Below, piece after piece: positions 52,392 through 62,403 of a stretch of DNA of 64,000 bases. Position 1 is the stretch's first letter; the number at the start of each line of letters is the position of its first letter. The stretch lies in NCBI GenBank assembly GCA_016714895.1, contig JADKBV010000012.1, forward strand, positions 1-64,000, in the 5' to 3' direction. The position numbers were made by a program, and so were the translations under genes. The DNA comes from Saprospiraceae bacterium. Lineage in GTDB: Bacteria; Bacteroidota; Bacteroidia; Chitinophagales; Saprospiraceae. The notes under the pieces are model-generated. The model was not told the origin of the DNA and did not search any database. It saw nothing but the letters and a program-made list of their open reading frames with translations.

Positions 52392-55300
52392 TTAATCATT
52401 GATTATGGTAATGTCACCATGATAGGTAAAAACATTTCCTGAAAGGTCTGCTACCTGAATCATAAAAACGTACACACCATCTCCACAAATATTTCCTATA
52501 CATTCGCCCTGCCAGATATTTTCTCCGGGATTGATATTGTTCTTTTGGTATTGAAGATTGCCCCAACGGTCATACAAAGAAAACACTCTGACCGACCTGA
52601 TTTTTTCTTCCGGTTCAACAATAAAATTTCCGTTCATGCCCGAACCCGGTTGTATAATATTGGGAAAAACAAATTCAGTGGAGTCGGATATCAAACGGAT
52701 ATCGGTCTGTAAAACATACAAACAACCGTTGGAATCCGTGATGTTAATATCTAGGATTCCAGAAATTCCTGCCGGCAAAAACAATTGAGTTTCTTTGGTA
52801 AATATAGTACTATCGGCAGACCCGATTATCCATTCTACTCCTGTTATATTATCCGGCGATATATCGGTTTCAATCTCTAAATAAATCTCTGAAGTATCTG
52901 CAACAAAGATTGGGTTTTCAATAAAAAAGTTTTCAGTTATAGCAGATTCAATGATCAATATTTGTTCTTCGCCGGAAAAACAACCATCATAAAACAGTTT
53001 TTCTACTGATAAGACAGCAGGTAATGAAGTAATATTCAATATCCAAATGTCCAATGCAGAAGTAATTGTTATTGAATCCTTTTTGCCTTCAAATGTAAAA
53101 AATGCCGTAACAGGAAAAACGCCAAACGTCTCCAGGGGAATTTCTGTTTCCTTTGGTTCACACAACAACAGGTTTTCAGGTAATGTCCACGAAGGTTGAT
53201 TTTTCCAAACCAAATACAAGGGTAATCCTTCTGTATAACAAGGATCTGTTTCATCAACCATTCCATTTGCATCAGTCAGTCCGAAAACAGGAAAAACAAT
53301 CACCGTTTTATTTAAAAAAACATCATCATAACGAATCGTTTTTTCTGAAGTCTTCCGGTACAAAGTTCTTATCATACCTTCTTCAATAAAAATTTTAAAA
53401 TTGATTCCTTCACCAGCTGTTAAAAAAGCACCGACAGGATCCGGCATTTCAAAATCCAACCCCTGACATAAAAAAGCCGTATCAGATTCAAAATTTCCTG
53501 CTATGGTTGTACAGAAACACTCTTTGGTAAAAGACCTGATATCTGAAAAACATCCTCTCGAATCGACCACCTGTACGTCCAATGTATCACCACCTGCAAT
53601 ATTTTGTGACAAAAAGGTGGAATTGTTTAATAACAAACCATTCACAAAATAAGGGCTGCTTCCATTTATTATGTCAAAACTTACCAAAAAACTATCCTGA
53701 ACACAAACCATGGTATCCTTCGATATAACCGGACTGTCAAACAATTCAACATTTCGAATTTCTCTGCTTTCACATCTTTTATGAATCGCCACAATTTCAA
53801 TCGTATAAGACCCTTTAGTATCACTGCTAAATTCTGTATCAATCAATGTGTAAACCGATCCACCCGGTGAATCCGAAATATTCCAAAACAGATTTCCAAT
53901 GCTGGCCTGTAAATCAATCGTTGCTTGCGGAAAACAATTTTCAACCAAAACCTGCCCTGAAATCAAAGGTATGGAATCAAAAACAACCGGTTGCCCGGGA
54001 GTCACCACCAAACATGGATCATCGGTCAGATTGCCAAAAGATTTTTGGTGATTTACTAAAGAAATATAATACATTTCACCGTATTGACCACCTTGCGGAA
54101 AAGTAAATCTTCCGTCTTTTGATTCCGAAAGAATATTTCCTACTACATTTCCCGAAAGGGTATGCAATATATAATAAGAAGTATCTCCCTGTAAAACTCC
54201 GTCAAAAAGATAAGTAGCCTGAACTTCCTCTCCGGATCCGCAAGCAAACAATGTATCGGAAGACATTGAACCAGGCTCTGCAATACAACTGCAATCATAA
54301 TTCAAAATCAACGTATTTTCACATCCGAATTCATTTATCATCACAAGATCAAACGGTAATTGCGCCGTATCAAACACTGCATTGTACTGAGATGTATACA
54401 GAATATTGTCTATCAAAATATTCTGACTTCCCGGAAAATCTATAGTAACTGTTACCTTGTCTTGTGTATTATTACATTCATACCCAATATTTTCTGTTTC
54501 AGGAAAAGGAAAAAACCGCAACGTTATCGTATCCTCCAAAACACAAGCTTCATTTTGTAAAATATAGACAATATCATAATTGCCGGGAGCACTAACCACC
54601 AACCGCAGACTGTCTGCCTGGGAGATTACAACAGGAGCAGGATTATAACCTGCATCAAACCATTGTAACACCCCGTTTTGAATAGAAACAAAAGAAGTCA
54701 TCAGAAGATTGCCGCAAATTTCTGTTTCTTCTAAAACTAAAGGTGTTAATTGAGGATAAAAAATGATTGGCTGACCATTAGAAACCGAAAGACATGGATC
54801 TGAAAAATCCGGAAGATTGCCCGAAGGATTACCAACAATTTTTGAAATATAATACACTTTTCCTGTCATCAAGGGTGGCTCGAATGGAAATATTCCGGTG
54901 TTGTTAACATCGAGGATACTTCCGGTCAAAGGATCATCTCCTTCATATAAAACATACCATAAAAAATCATCACTGTCCAACTGCGAAACTGTGGTTTCAA
55001 AACCAAAAAATTCATTTACTGATGCACACCATCGTAAAGTATCTGCCGACATTTGTCCTGCGTCGGAAAAACAATTACATTGGTGTGTTCCGGACAGCAG
55101 ATTGCTCACACAACCGTTTTGATCTTCAGCCGAAAATTGATACGTAGTTCCTGATAACAAACTATCGGATATATAATTATTAGAAAAAATGGTATCGTTA
55201 TTTATGATATAAGGTAACGTTCCTCCATTCAACTGCATTTCTACCACAAAAAAACCGGTGCTGTCATTACAAATATGACTGACCAGTGAAAGTTCAGGAA

Positions 55301-57212
55301 TTTCATTAAAGGTAATTTCCAGGCTATCCCGACCAATACATGCCTTAAAAAAAGCCTGGGCGACAAAAGTAAATGTTCCGGCGGCATTCGTTTCTACCTG
55401 AATTTCATTTGTAGACTGTCCGGTTAAAGTAAGGGTCTGGTTTCCTGCATTTGAATATTCCCAAAACCAATCTGAAGTTAAAGAATCGGAAACCGCCTCA
55501 AGTGTGGCAAAATTTCCGCAAACGCGGGAATCACCAAAAATGGAAATTTCCGGTGATCTGTTAAAAACTACCGGTTGTCCGTTTGAAAACTGAAGGCAGG
55601 GATCATCCAAACGAATAGAATTTCCGACAGAATCTGCTACGATATGCGATATATAATAGATTTTTCCAAACATCATAACAGGCAACATCCGAAAGACTGG
55701 CAGATTGGAAAGTGATAAAACCCGACCTAAAGAATCTTTTTTGCCATCATGAAGCACAAAACGACTGATATTGGTGGACAATAGAGTGGCATTGCTGTCA
55801 AAAACGGCCGTCACCAATGCACTGTCACAAGCCATAATCAAGGTAGTATCCATTGTTCCGGCGCTGTTTCTGCAAGGACAGTCTTCCACACCATTCAAAT
55901 CCACCCGGCACAAACCCGAATCTTCCACTCTGAAAGAATACGGAGTGCCGTACGGAATGATAACTGATTCAAAATTTGTCTGAGATTCTATTCCATTCAC
56001 CCTTACCGGTGGTTTGCCACCTGTAATGGTAAAAAATACTTTATAACCGCTGGTGCCTGTACATTCAAACCTAAAATCATCCACGGTGAGCGGGTCAAAC
56101 AATTCAAAAACCAAATCTTTGGAAACAGTACAATTTCCCAGGATTTCCGTAAATCTCACCCGATATATTCCCGGAGCATCTGCCGTGAAACCGGTAATAA
56201 AAAAATCTGTTCCTCCGAAAAACAATGTTCCGGGTCCGTCGACTTGTTCCCACAATAACGTCGAGCCACTTCTCAAATCCACAGCTGTGAGAAAACCTTC
56301 CAATCCACAAGATTCCGTAAATATCAGGGAAGGATTCGGTGGTGGTTGTACATTTATCGATTTGCACAAAATGATATCATTATTGCAACCGACACTTAAA
56401 CGGACACATACTTCAGCAGTTCCAGTTGTTGAAAAAATTCCTTCGATTGATTCCTGACCGTTCGGTGAGGTAAAGATTGTATTGGTTGACGTCCATACAA
56501 TCGTGGCATTTCCGTAATCTGCGACGTTGGCAGTAAAATTGTCGCCCACACAAGCAGCGTCGGGCAATCCGGACAAGATAGCATTTCCGGGTGGCTGAAT
56601 GACATCCACCTGCAAACAAAAATTTTGGTCTTCACCACATGGATTGGCATATTCAAAACAAACTTCTCCTTCATCATCCGGTCCATCCCACAATACCGTA
56701 ACTTCGTTGCCTATGAAAGAGATGAGCGTACCATTTGTGACAGTAAAATCAATATCATCATTCTGTCCCGGTTCAGGAGATATAATATAAACCACTTCGG
56801 TTCCGGCGCAGACTTCTGTCGGACCTGTCAGGGTAAAATTCTGCCCGTTTTCATCTGCTGATACGATCGTAATACAAGTTGTACAACTGATAGCTCCTAT
56901 TTGATAATTTGCACAAAGTTGAATAGAAGGATTCGTTTCAAAAATCTGTAATGTAATGGTTTGGATGTTGTCAAACAAAAAAGTTCCAAAAGAGCCCATT
57001 CCACTTACTGTGACATTATTTACCACAGCTCCGGGAGGCAGATTGCTGATTACGTATGTATTTGTGGCTCCGGGACAAACGACTGTCGGTCCTTCAATAA
57101 ATGCATCACACTGTGCTTTTGCCTGATGTGTGACAAACAGCAGCAACATACAAACAAAAAAGAGTACTATGTTTGTACGTTGTATATCTTTTACGGTTAG
57201 TCGGGCAAACAT
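52392..57212 (-). CDS. Giant surface protein with four ~260-residue repeats and T9SS type B (gliding-type) C-terminus
   Basis: This is a 1606-residue secreted protein. It starts with a signal peptide (residues about 12-34, LFFVCMLLLFVTHQAKAQ). Residues 35-290 hold three PKD-like domains, each starting with a phrase such as IEGPTVVCPGATNTYVIS, LTGPTEVCAGTEVVYIIS and LSGLPDAACVGDNFTAN. From about residue 444 come four repeats of roughly 260 residues. Each opens with C-x-C and an A/P-G motif (CPCRNSAGTM, CNCFSDAGQM, CSCIAEPGSM, CFCTTIAGNF) and later has Y-Y-I-S and DPCL...GQP(V/I)(V/I)F. The last 90 residues, from FVFPNIIQPGSGMNGNF through VRVFSLYDRWGNLQYQ, are the gliding-motility-associated type B sorting domain (CHU_C). 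It is probably a large adhesin or surface-layer protein. It stands alone. Confidence 0.85.
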   Translation of the reverse strand: MFARLTVKDIQRTNIVLFFVCMLLLFVTHQAKAQCDAFIEGPTVVCPGATNTYVISNLPPGAVVNNVTVSGMGSFGTFLFDNIQTITLQIFETNPSIQLCANYQIGAISCTTCITIVSADENGQNFTLTGPTEVCAGTEVVYIISPEPGQNDDIDFTVTNGTLISFIGNEVTVLWDGPDDEGEVCFEYANPCGEDQNFCLQVDVIQPPGNAILSGLPDAACVGDNFTANVADYGNATIVWTSTNTIFTSPNGQESIEGIFSTTGTAEVCVRLSVGCNNDIILCKSINVQPPPNPSLIFTESCGLEGFLTAVDLRSGSTLLWEQVDGPGTLFFGGTDFFITGFTADAPGIYRVRFTEILGNCTVSKDLVFELFDPLTVDDFRFECTGTSGYKVFFTITGGKPPVRVNGIESQTNFESVIIPYGTPYSFRVEDSGLCRVDLNGVEDCPCRNSAGTMDTTLIMACDSALVTAVFDSNATLLSTNISRFVLHDGKKDSLGRVLSLSNLPVFRMLPVMMFGKIYYISHIVADSVGNSIRLDDPCLQFSNGQPVVFNRSPEISIFGDSRVCGNFATLEAVSDSLTSDWFWEYSNAGNQTLTLTGQSTNEIQVETNAAGTFTFVAQAFFKACIGRDSLEITFNEIPELSLVSHICNDSTGFFVVEMQLNGGTLPYIINNDTIFSNNYISDSLLSGTTYQFSAEDQNGCVSNLLSGTHQCNCFSDAGQMSADTLRWCASVNEFFGFETTVSQLDSDDFLWYVLYEGDDPLTGSILDVNNTGIFPFEPPLMTGKVYYISKIVGNPSGNLPDFSDPCLSVSNGQPIIFYPQLTPLVLEETEICGNLLMTSFVSIQNGVLQWFDAGYNPAPVVISQADSLRLVVSAPGNYDIVYILQNEACVLEDTITLRFFPFPETENIGYECNNTQDKVTVTIDFPGSQNILIDNILYTSQYNAVFDTAQLPFDLVMINEFGCENTLILNYDCSCIAEPGSMSSDTLFACGSGEEVQATYLFDGVLQGDTSYYILHTLSGNVVGNILSESKDGRFTFPQGGQYGEMYYISLVNHQKSFGNLTDDPCLVVTPGQPVVFDSIPLISGQVLVENCFPQATIDLQASIGNLFWNISDSPGGSVYTLIDTEFSSDTKGSYTIEIVAIHKRCESREIRNVELFDSPVISKDTMVCVQDSFLVSFDIINGSSPYFVNGLLLNNSTFLSQNIAGGDTLDVQVVDSRGCFSDIRSFTKECFCTTIAGNFESDTAFLCQGLDFEMPDPVGAFLTAGEGINFKIFIEEGMIRTLYRKTSEKTIRYDDVFLNKTVIVFPVFGLTDANGMVDETDPCYTEGLPLYLVWKNQPSWTLPENLLLCEPKETEIPLETFGVFPVTAFFTFEGKKDSITITSALDIWILNITSLPAVLSVEKLFYDGCFSGEEQILIIESAITENFFIENPIFVADTSEIYLEIETDISPDNITGVEWIIGSADSTIFTKETQLFLPAGISGILDINITDSNGCLYVLQTDIRLISDSTEFVFPNIIQPGSGMNGNFIVEPEEKIRSVRVFSLYDRWGNLQYQKNNINPGENIWQGECIGNICGDGVYVFMIQVADLSGNVFTYHGDITIIND
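53170..55885 (-). repeat. Four internal ~260-residue protein repeats
   Basis: Repeat starts, judged by the C-x-C motif, lie near 55880, 55080, 54297 and 53522 (about residues 445, 711, 972 and 1230), so spacing is 267, 261 and 258 residues. The repeats share a C-x-C start, a Cys about 15 residues on, a Y-Y-I-S segment about 70 residues later and DPCL...GQP. The fourth is the most divergent. DNA identity between repeats is low, so the duplication is old. Confidence 0.75.
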
Positions 57213-57677
57213 GTTGTTAGATGCATTGTTTCGTTTTGATTTATTTTAATTTTATCATTTTGATGCTTTATCAGAAATTTTTCGCCGGAAAGTTAACACA
57301 GAAAGGATCTTTTAAGGTTAAAAAATATATCTTACATTACGTTTAATCTATTGATATAAGAGTTGTTTTTAACTAATGTGCCAATGTAACATAAAGTGTT
57401 GCTTCATGTTTAAAAAATATATTTTTTATTTGGTTTTTTACGAAAACAGGCTTTAAATAATATCTTCCATACAAACAAAACCCCCAAAATTTTTGAGACC
57501 CAATTATTTGAAAATTAAATCAAATTATGCTGGTTGAAGAGATTAACAAAAAAAGCGACCACATTTTTGTACTTTTGACCTGTCAATCTTATTCGTTAAA
57601 AAAATGATAAAACTTTCCAAAGGCTTTTCAGGACAGGATTTTGATTTTACTTTTGCAGAAACTAAAATCTGAAAAAA
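57213..57677. other. Divergent intergenic region between giant gene and helicase
   Basis: About 465 A+T-rich bases. It holds one good promoter for the helicase (57625-57655) and a second -7-like TACTTTTG at 57570-57577. A 22-codon frame (ATG 57604 to TGA about 57672) contains the promoter and is unlikely to be a gene. I see no RNA gene. The promoter of the giant gene is not clear. Confidence 0.45.
57625..57655 (+). promoter_or_regulatory. Probable promoter of Pif1-like helicase
   Basis: TTTTC at 57625-57629, an 18-base spacer and TACTTTTG at 57648-57655 fit the consensus. The ATG is 23 bases downstream. Confidence 0.5.
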
Positions 57678-59609
57678 ATGTCATTAGAAACTTCAAACCT
57701 TCAGGAAAAGGTATTACAACTGGTTCACAAAACGGGACAATCGGTTTTTGTCACAGGAAAAGCCGGCACAGGTAAAACCACGCTGCTTAAAAAAATAATG
57801 GATACCACCATTAAAAACACAGCTGTCGTCGCCCCAACGGGAATCGCCGCGCTTAATGCAGGCGGTGTCACCATTCATTCTTTTTTTCAAATCGCTCCGG
57901 CAACGTATATCCCTGATCCTCAGTTTTATCCGCAACAAAACAGCTACCAAAAAATTGAGTCTCTTTATAGTCTTAACAAAGTTTTTTCATTAAGTGCTGC
58001 CAAAAAAGATGTCATCCGAAATCTGGAACTGCTCATTATCGATGAGGTCAGCATGCTTCGGGCAGATCTTTTGGATGCCATAAATTTTGTGTTACAAAAA
58101 ATACGCAGAAACAGACAGGCCTTTGGAGGTGTTCAGGTTCTGTTTATCGGCGACTTGTTTCAACTTCCTCCCGTAGTCAAAAATGAAGAATGGGAGATTC
58201 TGCAAAGGTATTATCCCGGAATGTTTTTTTTCCAGGCAAAATGCCTTGTCAACCATATGCCGGTATACATTGAATTAAAAACCATCTATCGACAGTCCGA
58301 TGCATTATTTATCAAAATACTGAACAATCTGAGAAATAACACTTTTGTGGCTGATGATAAAAAAATCCTGGAAAGTTATATCAAACCGGACTTTCAGCTG
58401 CTGGACAATCCCGGTTATATCTTTTTGACGACCCATAATTATAAAGCAGACAACATCAACCAGACGGCTTTAAGCCAAATTAAAGGAAAAGATTATTTTT
58501 TCAAAGCAGAAATTGAAGGTGAATTTCCCGATAAAATATTTCCCATGGAAGAAGTGCTCACCTTGCGGAAAGGCGCGCAAGTCATGTTTACTAAAAATGA
58601 TATTTCTGGTGAAAAAAAATATTTTAACGGCAAAATCGGCAAAATAACCACGCTGAGTGAAAATGAAATTGTTGTCACTTGTGAAGGAGATAATCATCCT
58701 ATCACCGTTGACAAATACGAATGGTTTCACAAAAAGTACGAAGTTAATGAAAACACCAAAGATGTGGAAGAAAAAGTTTTGGGTAGTTTTGTGCATTATC
58801 CACTGAAACTTGCCTGGGCGATTACGGTTCACAAAAGTCAGGGTTTGACCTTTGACAAAGCAGTTATAGATGTTGCGGATGTTTTTCAGCCCGGCCAGGC
58901 ATATGTTGCGCTTTCCAGATTGAGAAGTCTCGGAGGGTTGGTTTTAAAATCTGACTTCGAATTACCACCATTGTCCATAAGTTCCGACATTAAAACTTTT
59001 TCTGACTTAGAACCTCAGGAAGATCAGCTTGGTATGTTTATTCGTCAGGGTTCGAAAACATATTTGCTACATTATCTGCTAAAAACATTTGATTTTTCTG
59101 AAGGCACCGCTATATGGAAAAAATATGTTTCTGAAAACGGTCACGAGCCGGCCAATAGTCCTGCAGGAAAATATATACCCCAAATCAGAGAAGCCCTGCT
59201 TGTTTGGGAAAAAACATCTTTGGTTGCCGTTCAGTTTTCAAATTGGCTGAAACAATATTTTTCTGTTGAACAGGACAAAACCCTTCTGAAAGAAAAAATC
59301 AATGGCGCTTTTCATCATTTTTTTGCTTTATTGGATCCGATGGAAGAAAACCTGTTGACCTGGATGACAGAAATATCTTTTATCAAAAGATCAAAAACCC
59401 TGTTCAACGAATTGGCAGAAATAGAAGATATCGTTTTGACCCAAATCCTCAGAATGCATAAAGCTATCTACCTCACAGACATGTGGGTCAATGATTCAGA
59501 GCCTGATAAAAACCGGATGGAAGATGATTTTTTCAAGACGTATCGAAGTAAAAAGCTGGAAAAGGTAAGACAAAAAGTAAAAGAATCCCGATTGGATGTC
59601 GACTCATGA
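57678..59609 (+). CDS. Pif1-like superfamily 1 helicase
   Basis: This 643-residue ATP-dependent 5'-3' DNA helicase is of the Pif1/RecD2 type. Walker A is VFVTGKAGTGKTTLLK (residues 24-39), and next comes VVAPTGIAALNAGGVTIHSFF, typical of Pif1. Walker B is LELLIIDEVSMLRADLLDAI near 115, and then QVLFIGDLFQLPPV near 153, followed by YIELKTIYRQSD near 196. Near 375 is WAITVHKSQGLTFDKAVIDV, then YVALSRLRSLGGL near 410 (motifs V and VI). Motif set is complete. In other Bacteroidota the protein is longer and ends with an HTH_40 domain; here that domain is read from an overlapping frame from 59596. Confidence 0.9.
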   Translation: MSLETSNLQEKVLQLVHKTGQSVFVTGKAGTGKTTLLKKIMDTTIKNTAVVAPTGIAALNAGGVTIHSFFQIAPATYIPDPQFYPQQNSYQKIESLYSLNKVFSLSAAKKDVIRNLELLIIDEVSMLRADLLDAINFVLQKIRRNRQAFGGVQVLFIGDLFQLPPVVKNEEWEILQRYYPGMFFFQAKCLVNHMPVYIELKTIYRQSDALFIKILNNLRNNTFVADDKKILESYIKPDFQLLDNPGYIFLTTHNYKADNINQTALSQIKGKDYFFKAEIEGEFPDKIFPMEEVLTLRKGAQVMFTKNDISGEKKYFNGKIGKITTLSENEIVVTCEGDNHPITVDKYEWFHKKYEVNENTKDVEEKVLGSFVHYPLKLAWAITVHKSQGLTFDKAVIDVADVFQPGQAYVALSRLRSLGGLVLKSDFELPPLSISSDIKTFSDLEPQEDQLGMFIRQGSKTYLLHYLLKTFDFSEGTAIWKKYVSENGHEPANSPAGKYIPQIREALLVWEKTSLVAVQFSNWLKQYFSVEQDKTLLKEKINGAFHHFFALLDPMEENLLTWMTEISFIKRSKTLFNELAEIEDIVLTQILRMHKAIYLTDMWVNDSEPDKNRMEDDFFKTYRSKKLEKVRQKVKESRLDVDS

Positions 59610-59976
59610 ATATATGCCGGTAATCTCTACAAAAAAGAAGAAAAAATCTACCATCGAAAAAATCCCTTCTCACGAAATTACCCTTTCATTGTGGAAACAA
59701 AACAAAACAATGGAAGAAATCGCCAAAGAACGAACGTTGTCTTTTACGACCATCTGCAGTCATTTTACCACCTTATTGAAAGAAGATAAAGTGACGTTGC
59801 AAGATATCTTATCTCCTGAAAAAATCGAACTCATCCAACAAAAACTATCCGTTTATTCCGGCGAAGATTCCCTTACGGAAATCAAAAATTTCATCGGAGG
59901 GGATGTATCCTATGAGGAGTTGAGGTGGTTTAAGGTTACGTTTCCCGGGCTTAAAATAAAATCAACTCTAAAATAA
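59596..59976 (+). CDS. HTH_40-like domain, overlapping end of the helicase
   Basis: This 126-residue open frame overlaps the helicase stop by 14 bases. It has a basic linker (STKKKKKSTIEKIPSHE) followed by an HTH_40-like domain: TLSLWKQNKTMEEIAKERTLSFTTICSHFTTLL near 30-62, and SPEKIELIQQKL. In related helicases this domain is the C-terminus of the same chain. Deleting one base near 59600-59606 would join the frames (LDVDHEYMPV), so it is probably a frameshift of one gene of about 765 residues. A separate, translationally coupled protein is possible, since ATG 59596 and ATG 59614 exist. It is convergent with the homoserine dehydrogenase gene, 8 bases away. Confidence 0.65.
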   Translation: MSTHEYMPVISTKKKKKSTIEKIPSHEITLSLWKQNKTMEEIAKERTLSFTTICSHFTTLLKEDKVTLQDILSPEKIELIQQKLSVYSGEDSLTEIKNFIGGDVSYEELRWFKVTFPGLKIKSTLK

Positions 59977-59984
59977 CACACACC

Positions 59985-61160
59985 TCACTCCAGATATCTG
60001 ATGACAGAAACTCCGTGTAAGTCAAACAATGGTTTGATTTCCTGAAGCGTAGTTTCTAATACTGTATAACTATAATGACTGTTCCGGTACGTTTCCACAA
60101 CTGCACCAAATACAGACAAATCCAGCTCGGGAAGATCGCGTGACAGAGATACAAAGACTCTGGTTTTTGAGGGCAGAACCTTGTCGGTTTGTTTGATACC
60201 TTTTTTGTACTCATATTTATATCCGTAACGAATAGCTGAAATATCACTGAGCACTGCTGAGGAGGTAGGATATCTTCCGGCACCTTTCCCGTAAAAAAAT
60301 TGTTCGTCCGAAAGTTGTCCCCCGATCAAAACTCCGTTAAACTCATTATCCGTCAAACGCAGAGGATGAAACCTGGGCAAAAATGCCGGAAGTACCGAAA
60401 CTTCTTCCAACACACCCAAGGCATTAACTTTGCTCGTAGCAATCAACTTGATAACTAAATTTTTTTCTTTGGCAAAAACGAGATCTCCCTCTGTTATGGA
60501 CTGAATGCCTTTGGTTATGATTTTATCTTCGGAAATGACCATGCCAAAAGCATGTAAAGTCAGGATTTTAAGTTTGTTTCTCGCATCCAAACCAAAAACA
60601 TCCAGGGAAGGATCACTTTCAACAAACCCATTCGTCTGTGCTTCTTTCAAAGCTTCCTGATAAGAAAGGTTCTTTTTTGCCATTTTGGTCAGAATATAAT
60701 TTGTAGAGCCATTTATGATTCCCGTCACACCGGTGATCAGGTCATTGTCAAAATATTCTTCGAGATTTCTGATGACCGGAATACTGCCACAAGCAGCTGC
60801 TTCATATAAAAATGAAACCTTATATTCACTTGCCAACTGAATAAGCTCCGTCAAATGTTCAGCTATCATCTTTTTATTGGCTGATATGACGGACTTACCC
60901 TTTGAAAAAGCTTTTTTAACAATGTGGTAAGCAGCTTCTGCGTCATCTATCAGCTCAATAACCAGGTTGATTTCCGGGTCATTCAAAATATCATCTGCAT
61001 CTGTCGAAAACAAATGTTGGGGTGCGTTTCTGGTTTTATCCGGATGTTTGATCACCACTCTTTTTATCACTGCCTGCAGTCCGGGTTTTGTCGAGAGAAC
61101 CTGATAGATTCCTTCCCCGACGACGCCAAATCCAAATAATCCTATGGTTAATGTTGACAT
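59985..61160 (-). CDS. hom: Homoserine dehydrogenase
   Basis: Hom reduces aspartate semialdehyde to homoserine, the branch-point to methionine and threonine. The 391-residue protein starts IGLFGFGVVGEGIYQVL, the NAD(P)-binding Rossmann segment, then VIELIDDAEAAYHIVKKAFSKGKSVISANKKMIAEH near 70-105, LYEAAACGSIPVIRNLEEYFDNDLITGVTGIINGSTNYILT near 117-158 and ESDPSLDVFGLDARNKLKIL near 181-200, with the catalytic Lys and Asp. No aspartokinase domain is fused. It lies 12 bases after the gamma-synthase-type gene in a transcript led by a SAM-I riboswitch, so it serves methionine synthesis. Confidence 0.95.
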   Translation of the reverse strand: MSTLTIGLFGFGVVGEGIYQVLSTKPGLQAVIKRVVIKHPDKTRNAPQHLFSTDADDILNDPEINLVIELIDDAEAAYHIVKKAFSKGKSVISANKKMIAEHLTELIQLASEYKVSFLYEAAACGSIPVIRNLEEYFDNDLITGVTGIINGSTNYILTKMAKKNLSYQEALKEAQTNGFVESDPSLDVFGLDARNKLKILTLHAFGMVISEDKIITKGIQSITEGDLVFAKEKNLVIKLIATSKVNALGVLEEVSVLPAFLPRFHPLRLTDNEFNGVLIGGQLSDEQFFYGKGAGRYPTSSAVLSDISAIRYGYKYEYKKGIKQTDKVLPSKTRVFVSLSRDLPELDLSVFGAVVETYRNSHYSYTVLETTLQEIKPLFDLHGVSVIRYLE

Positions 61161-61172
61161 TTTTCGTTTTGT

Positions 61173-62342
61173 TTAAGCGGTGATGGTTGATATTTCAAAA
61201 ATACGAATAAAAGTTTCTTCAAGGTCACGGATCAGATCATCCGTATTTTCGACACCTACCGAAAGACGTATCAGTGAATCCTGAACTCCGGCTGCCCGTC
61301 TTATATCTCCGGGTATTGACGCATGGGTCATCAATGCCGGCTGACAAATCAAACTTTTGACACCGCCCAAACTTTCAGCCAGTTTAAAATATCGGGTAGA
61401 GGATACAAAAGATTTTGCCGCTTCAATCGTGTCTTCTTTTAATGAAAAAGATAACACACCGCCAAAAAGATTATTTTGCTGGTATTTGGCCACATCGTGA
61501 TTGACATGACTTTTCAACCCGGGGTAGTGAATTTTATCAATAAATGGGTTATGTTGAAGGTAATTTGCGATTTCGAGCGCACTTTTGCTTTGTTGTTCAA
61601 ACCGCAATTCAAGGGTTTCTATGCCACGAATAGCCAGAAAACAATCCCATGGTCCCAAAATCCCTCCGGAAGCGTTTTGAATAAATTTGATTTTATCAGA
61701 TAATTCTTTGGTTTTGGTGACCACCAATCCTGCGACCAGGTCAGAATGTCCGCCTATATATTTGGTAGCACTATGAATGACGATATCTGCTCCCAACTCA
61801 AGGGGCAGTTGTGCTACAGGACTTGCAAAAGTATTGTCCACAACCACCAAGGCTCCCACCGTTTTGGCCAATGTCGAAATGGCAGAAATATCACTGACCT
61901 TCAGGGTCGGATTGGTTGGTGACTCCAACCATACCAATTTTGTTTTTGATGATAATAAGGGTTCAATTTTTTCAGGATATCGGGTATCCACATAGTGAAC
62001 CTTAATGCCAAACTTTTGATACACATGGGTAAACAATCGGTATGCGCCTCCGTAAATATCGTCTACGGCAATGATCTCATCTCCTGCTTCAAGGAGTTTG
62101 ATGACGGCATCAATGGCTGCAAGTCCTGTCGCAAAAGCAAATCCGGCATGACCTTTTTCAAGTTTTGCGATGACATCTTCCAGAACTTTGCGGGTAGGAT
62201 TGTTGGATCGTGCATAATCATATCCTTTATGTACACCGGGAGATTCCTGCACAAAAGTGGAAGTCTGGTATACCGGTACTGAAATGGAACCCGTCAGTTC
62301 GTCGACAGGAATAGAATGAATAATTTCTGTTATTCTGCTCAT
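61173..62342 (-). CDS. Trans-sulfuration PLP enzyme (cystathionine gamma-synthase/lyase type)
   Basis: This 389-residue member of the Cys/Met metabolism PLP-dependent family (fold type I) carries SISVPVYQTSTFVQESPG near 19, YDYARSNNPTRKVLEDVIAKLEKGHAGFAFATGLAAI near 41-77, YGGAYRLF near 97, LVWLESPTNPTLKV near 137, VVVDNTFASP near 167, and the PLP-Lys in IHSATKYIGGHSDLVAG near 189. Near the end is SLGGVKSLICQPALMTHAS. It could be cystathionine gamma-synthase, O-acetyl- or O-succinylhomoserine sulfhydrylase, or a gamma-lyase; sequence alone does not settle it. Being under a SAM-I riboswitch and beside homoserine dehydrogenase favours a synthesis role (homoserine to cystathionine or homocysteine). 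Confidence 0.88.
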   Translation of the reverse strand: MSRITEIIHSIPVDELTGSISVPVYQTSTFVQESPGVHKGYDYARSNNPTRKVLEDVIAKLEKGHAGFAFATGLAAIDAVIKLLEAGDEIIAVDDIYGGAYRLFTHVYQKFGIKVHYVDTRYPEKIEPLLSSKTKLVWLESPTNPTLKVSDISAISTLAKTVGALVVVDNTFASPVAQLPLELGADIVIHSATKYIGGHSDLVAGLVVTKTKELSDKIKFIQNASGGILGPWDCFLAIRGIETLELRFEQQSKSALEIANYLQHNPFIDKIHYPGLKSHVNHDVAKYQQNNLFGGVLSFSLKEDTIEAAKSFVSSTRYFKLAESLGGVKSLICQPALMTHASIPGDIRRAAGVQDSLIRLSVGVENTDDLIRDLEETFIRIFEISTITA

Positions 62343-62403
62343 GATTTAAAATTTTTTAAGCGTGAAAAAAATTATCAAGAGCAGCATCAGGAAAAACTCA
62401 TAA

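Noticed and set aside
57604..57672. A 22-codon frame (MIKLSKGFSGQDFDF) ahead of the helicase
   Set aside because: It contains the helicase promoter elements, so it would not lie within the transcript as a leader peptide.
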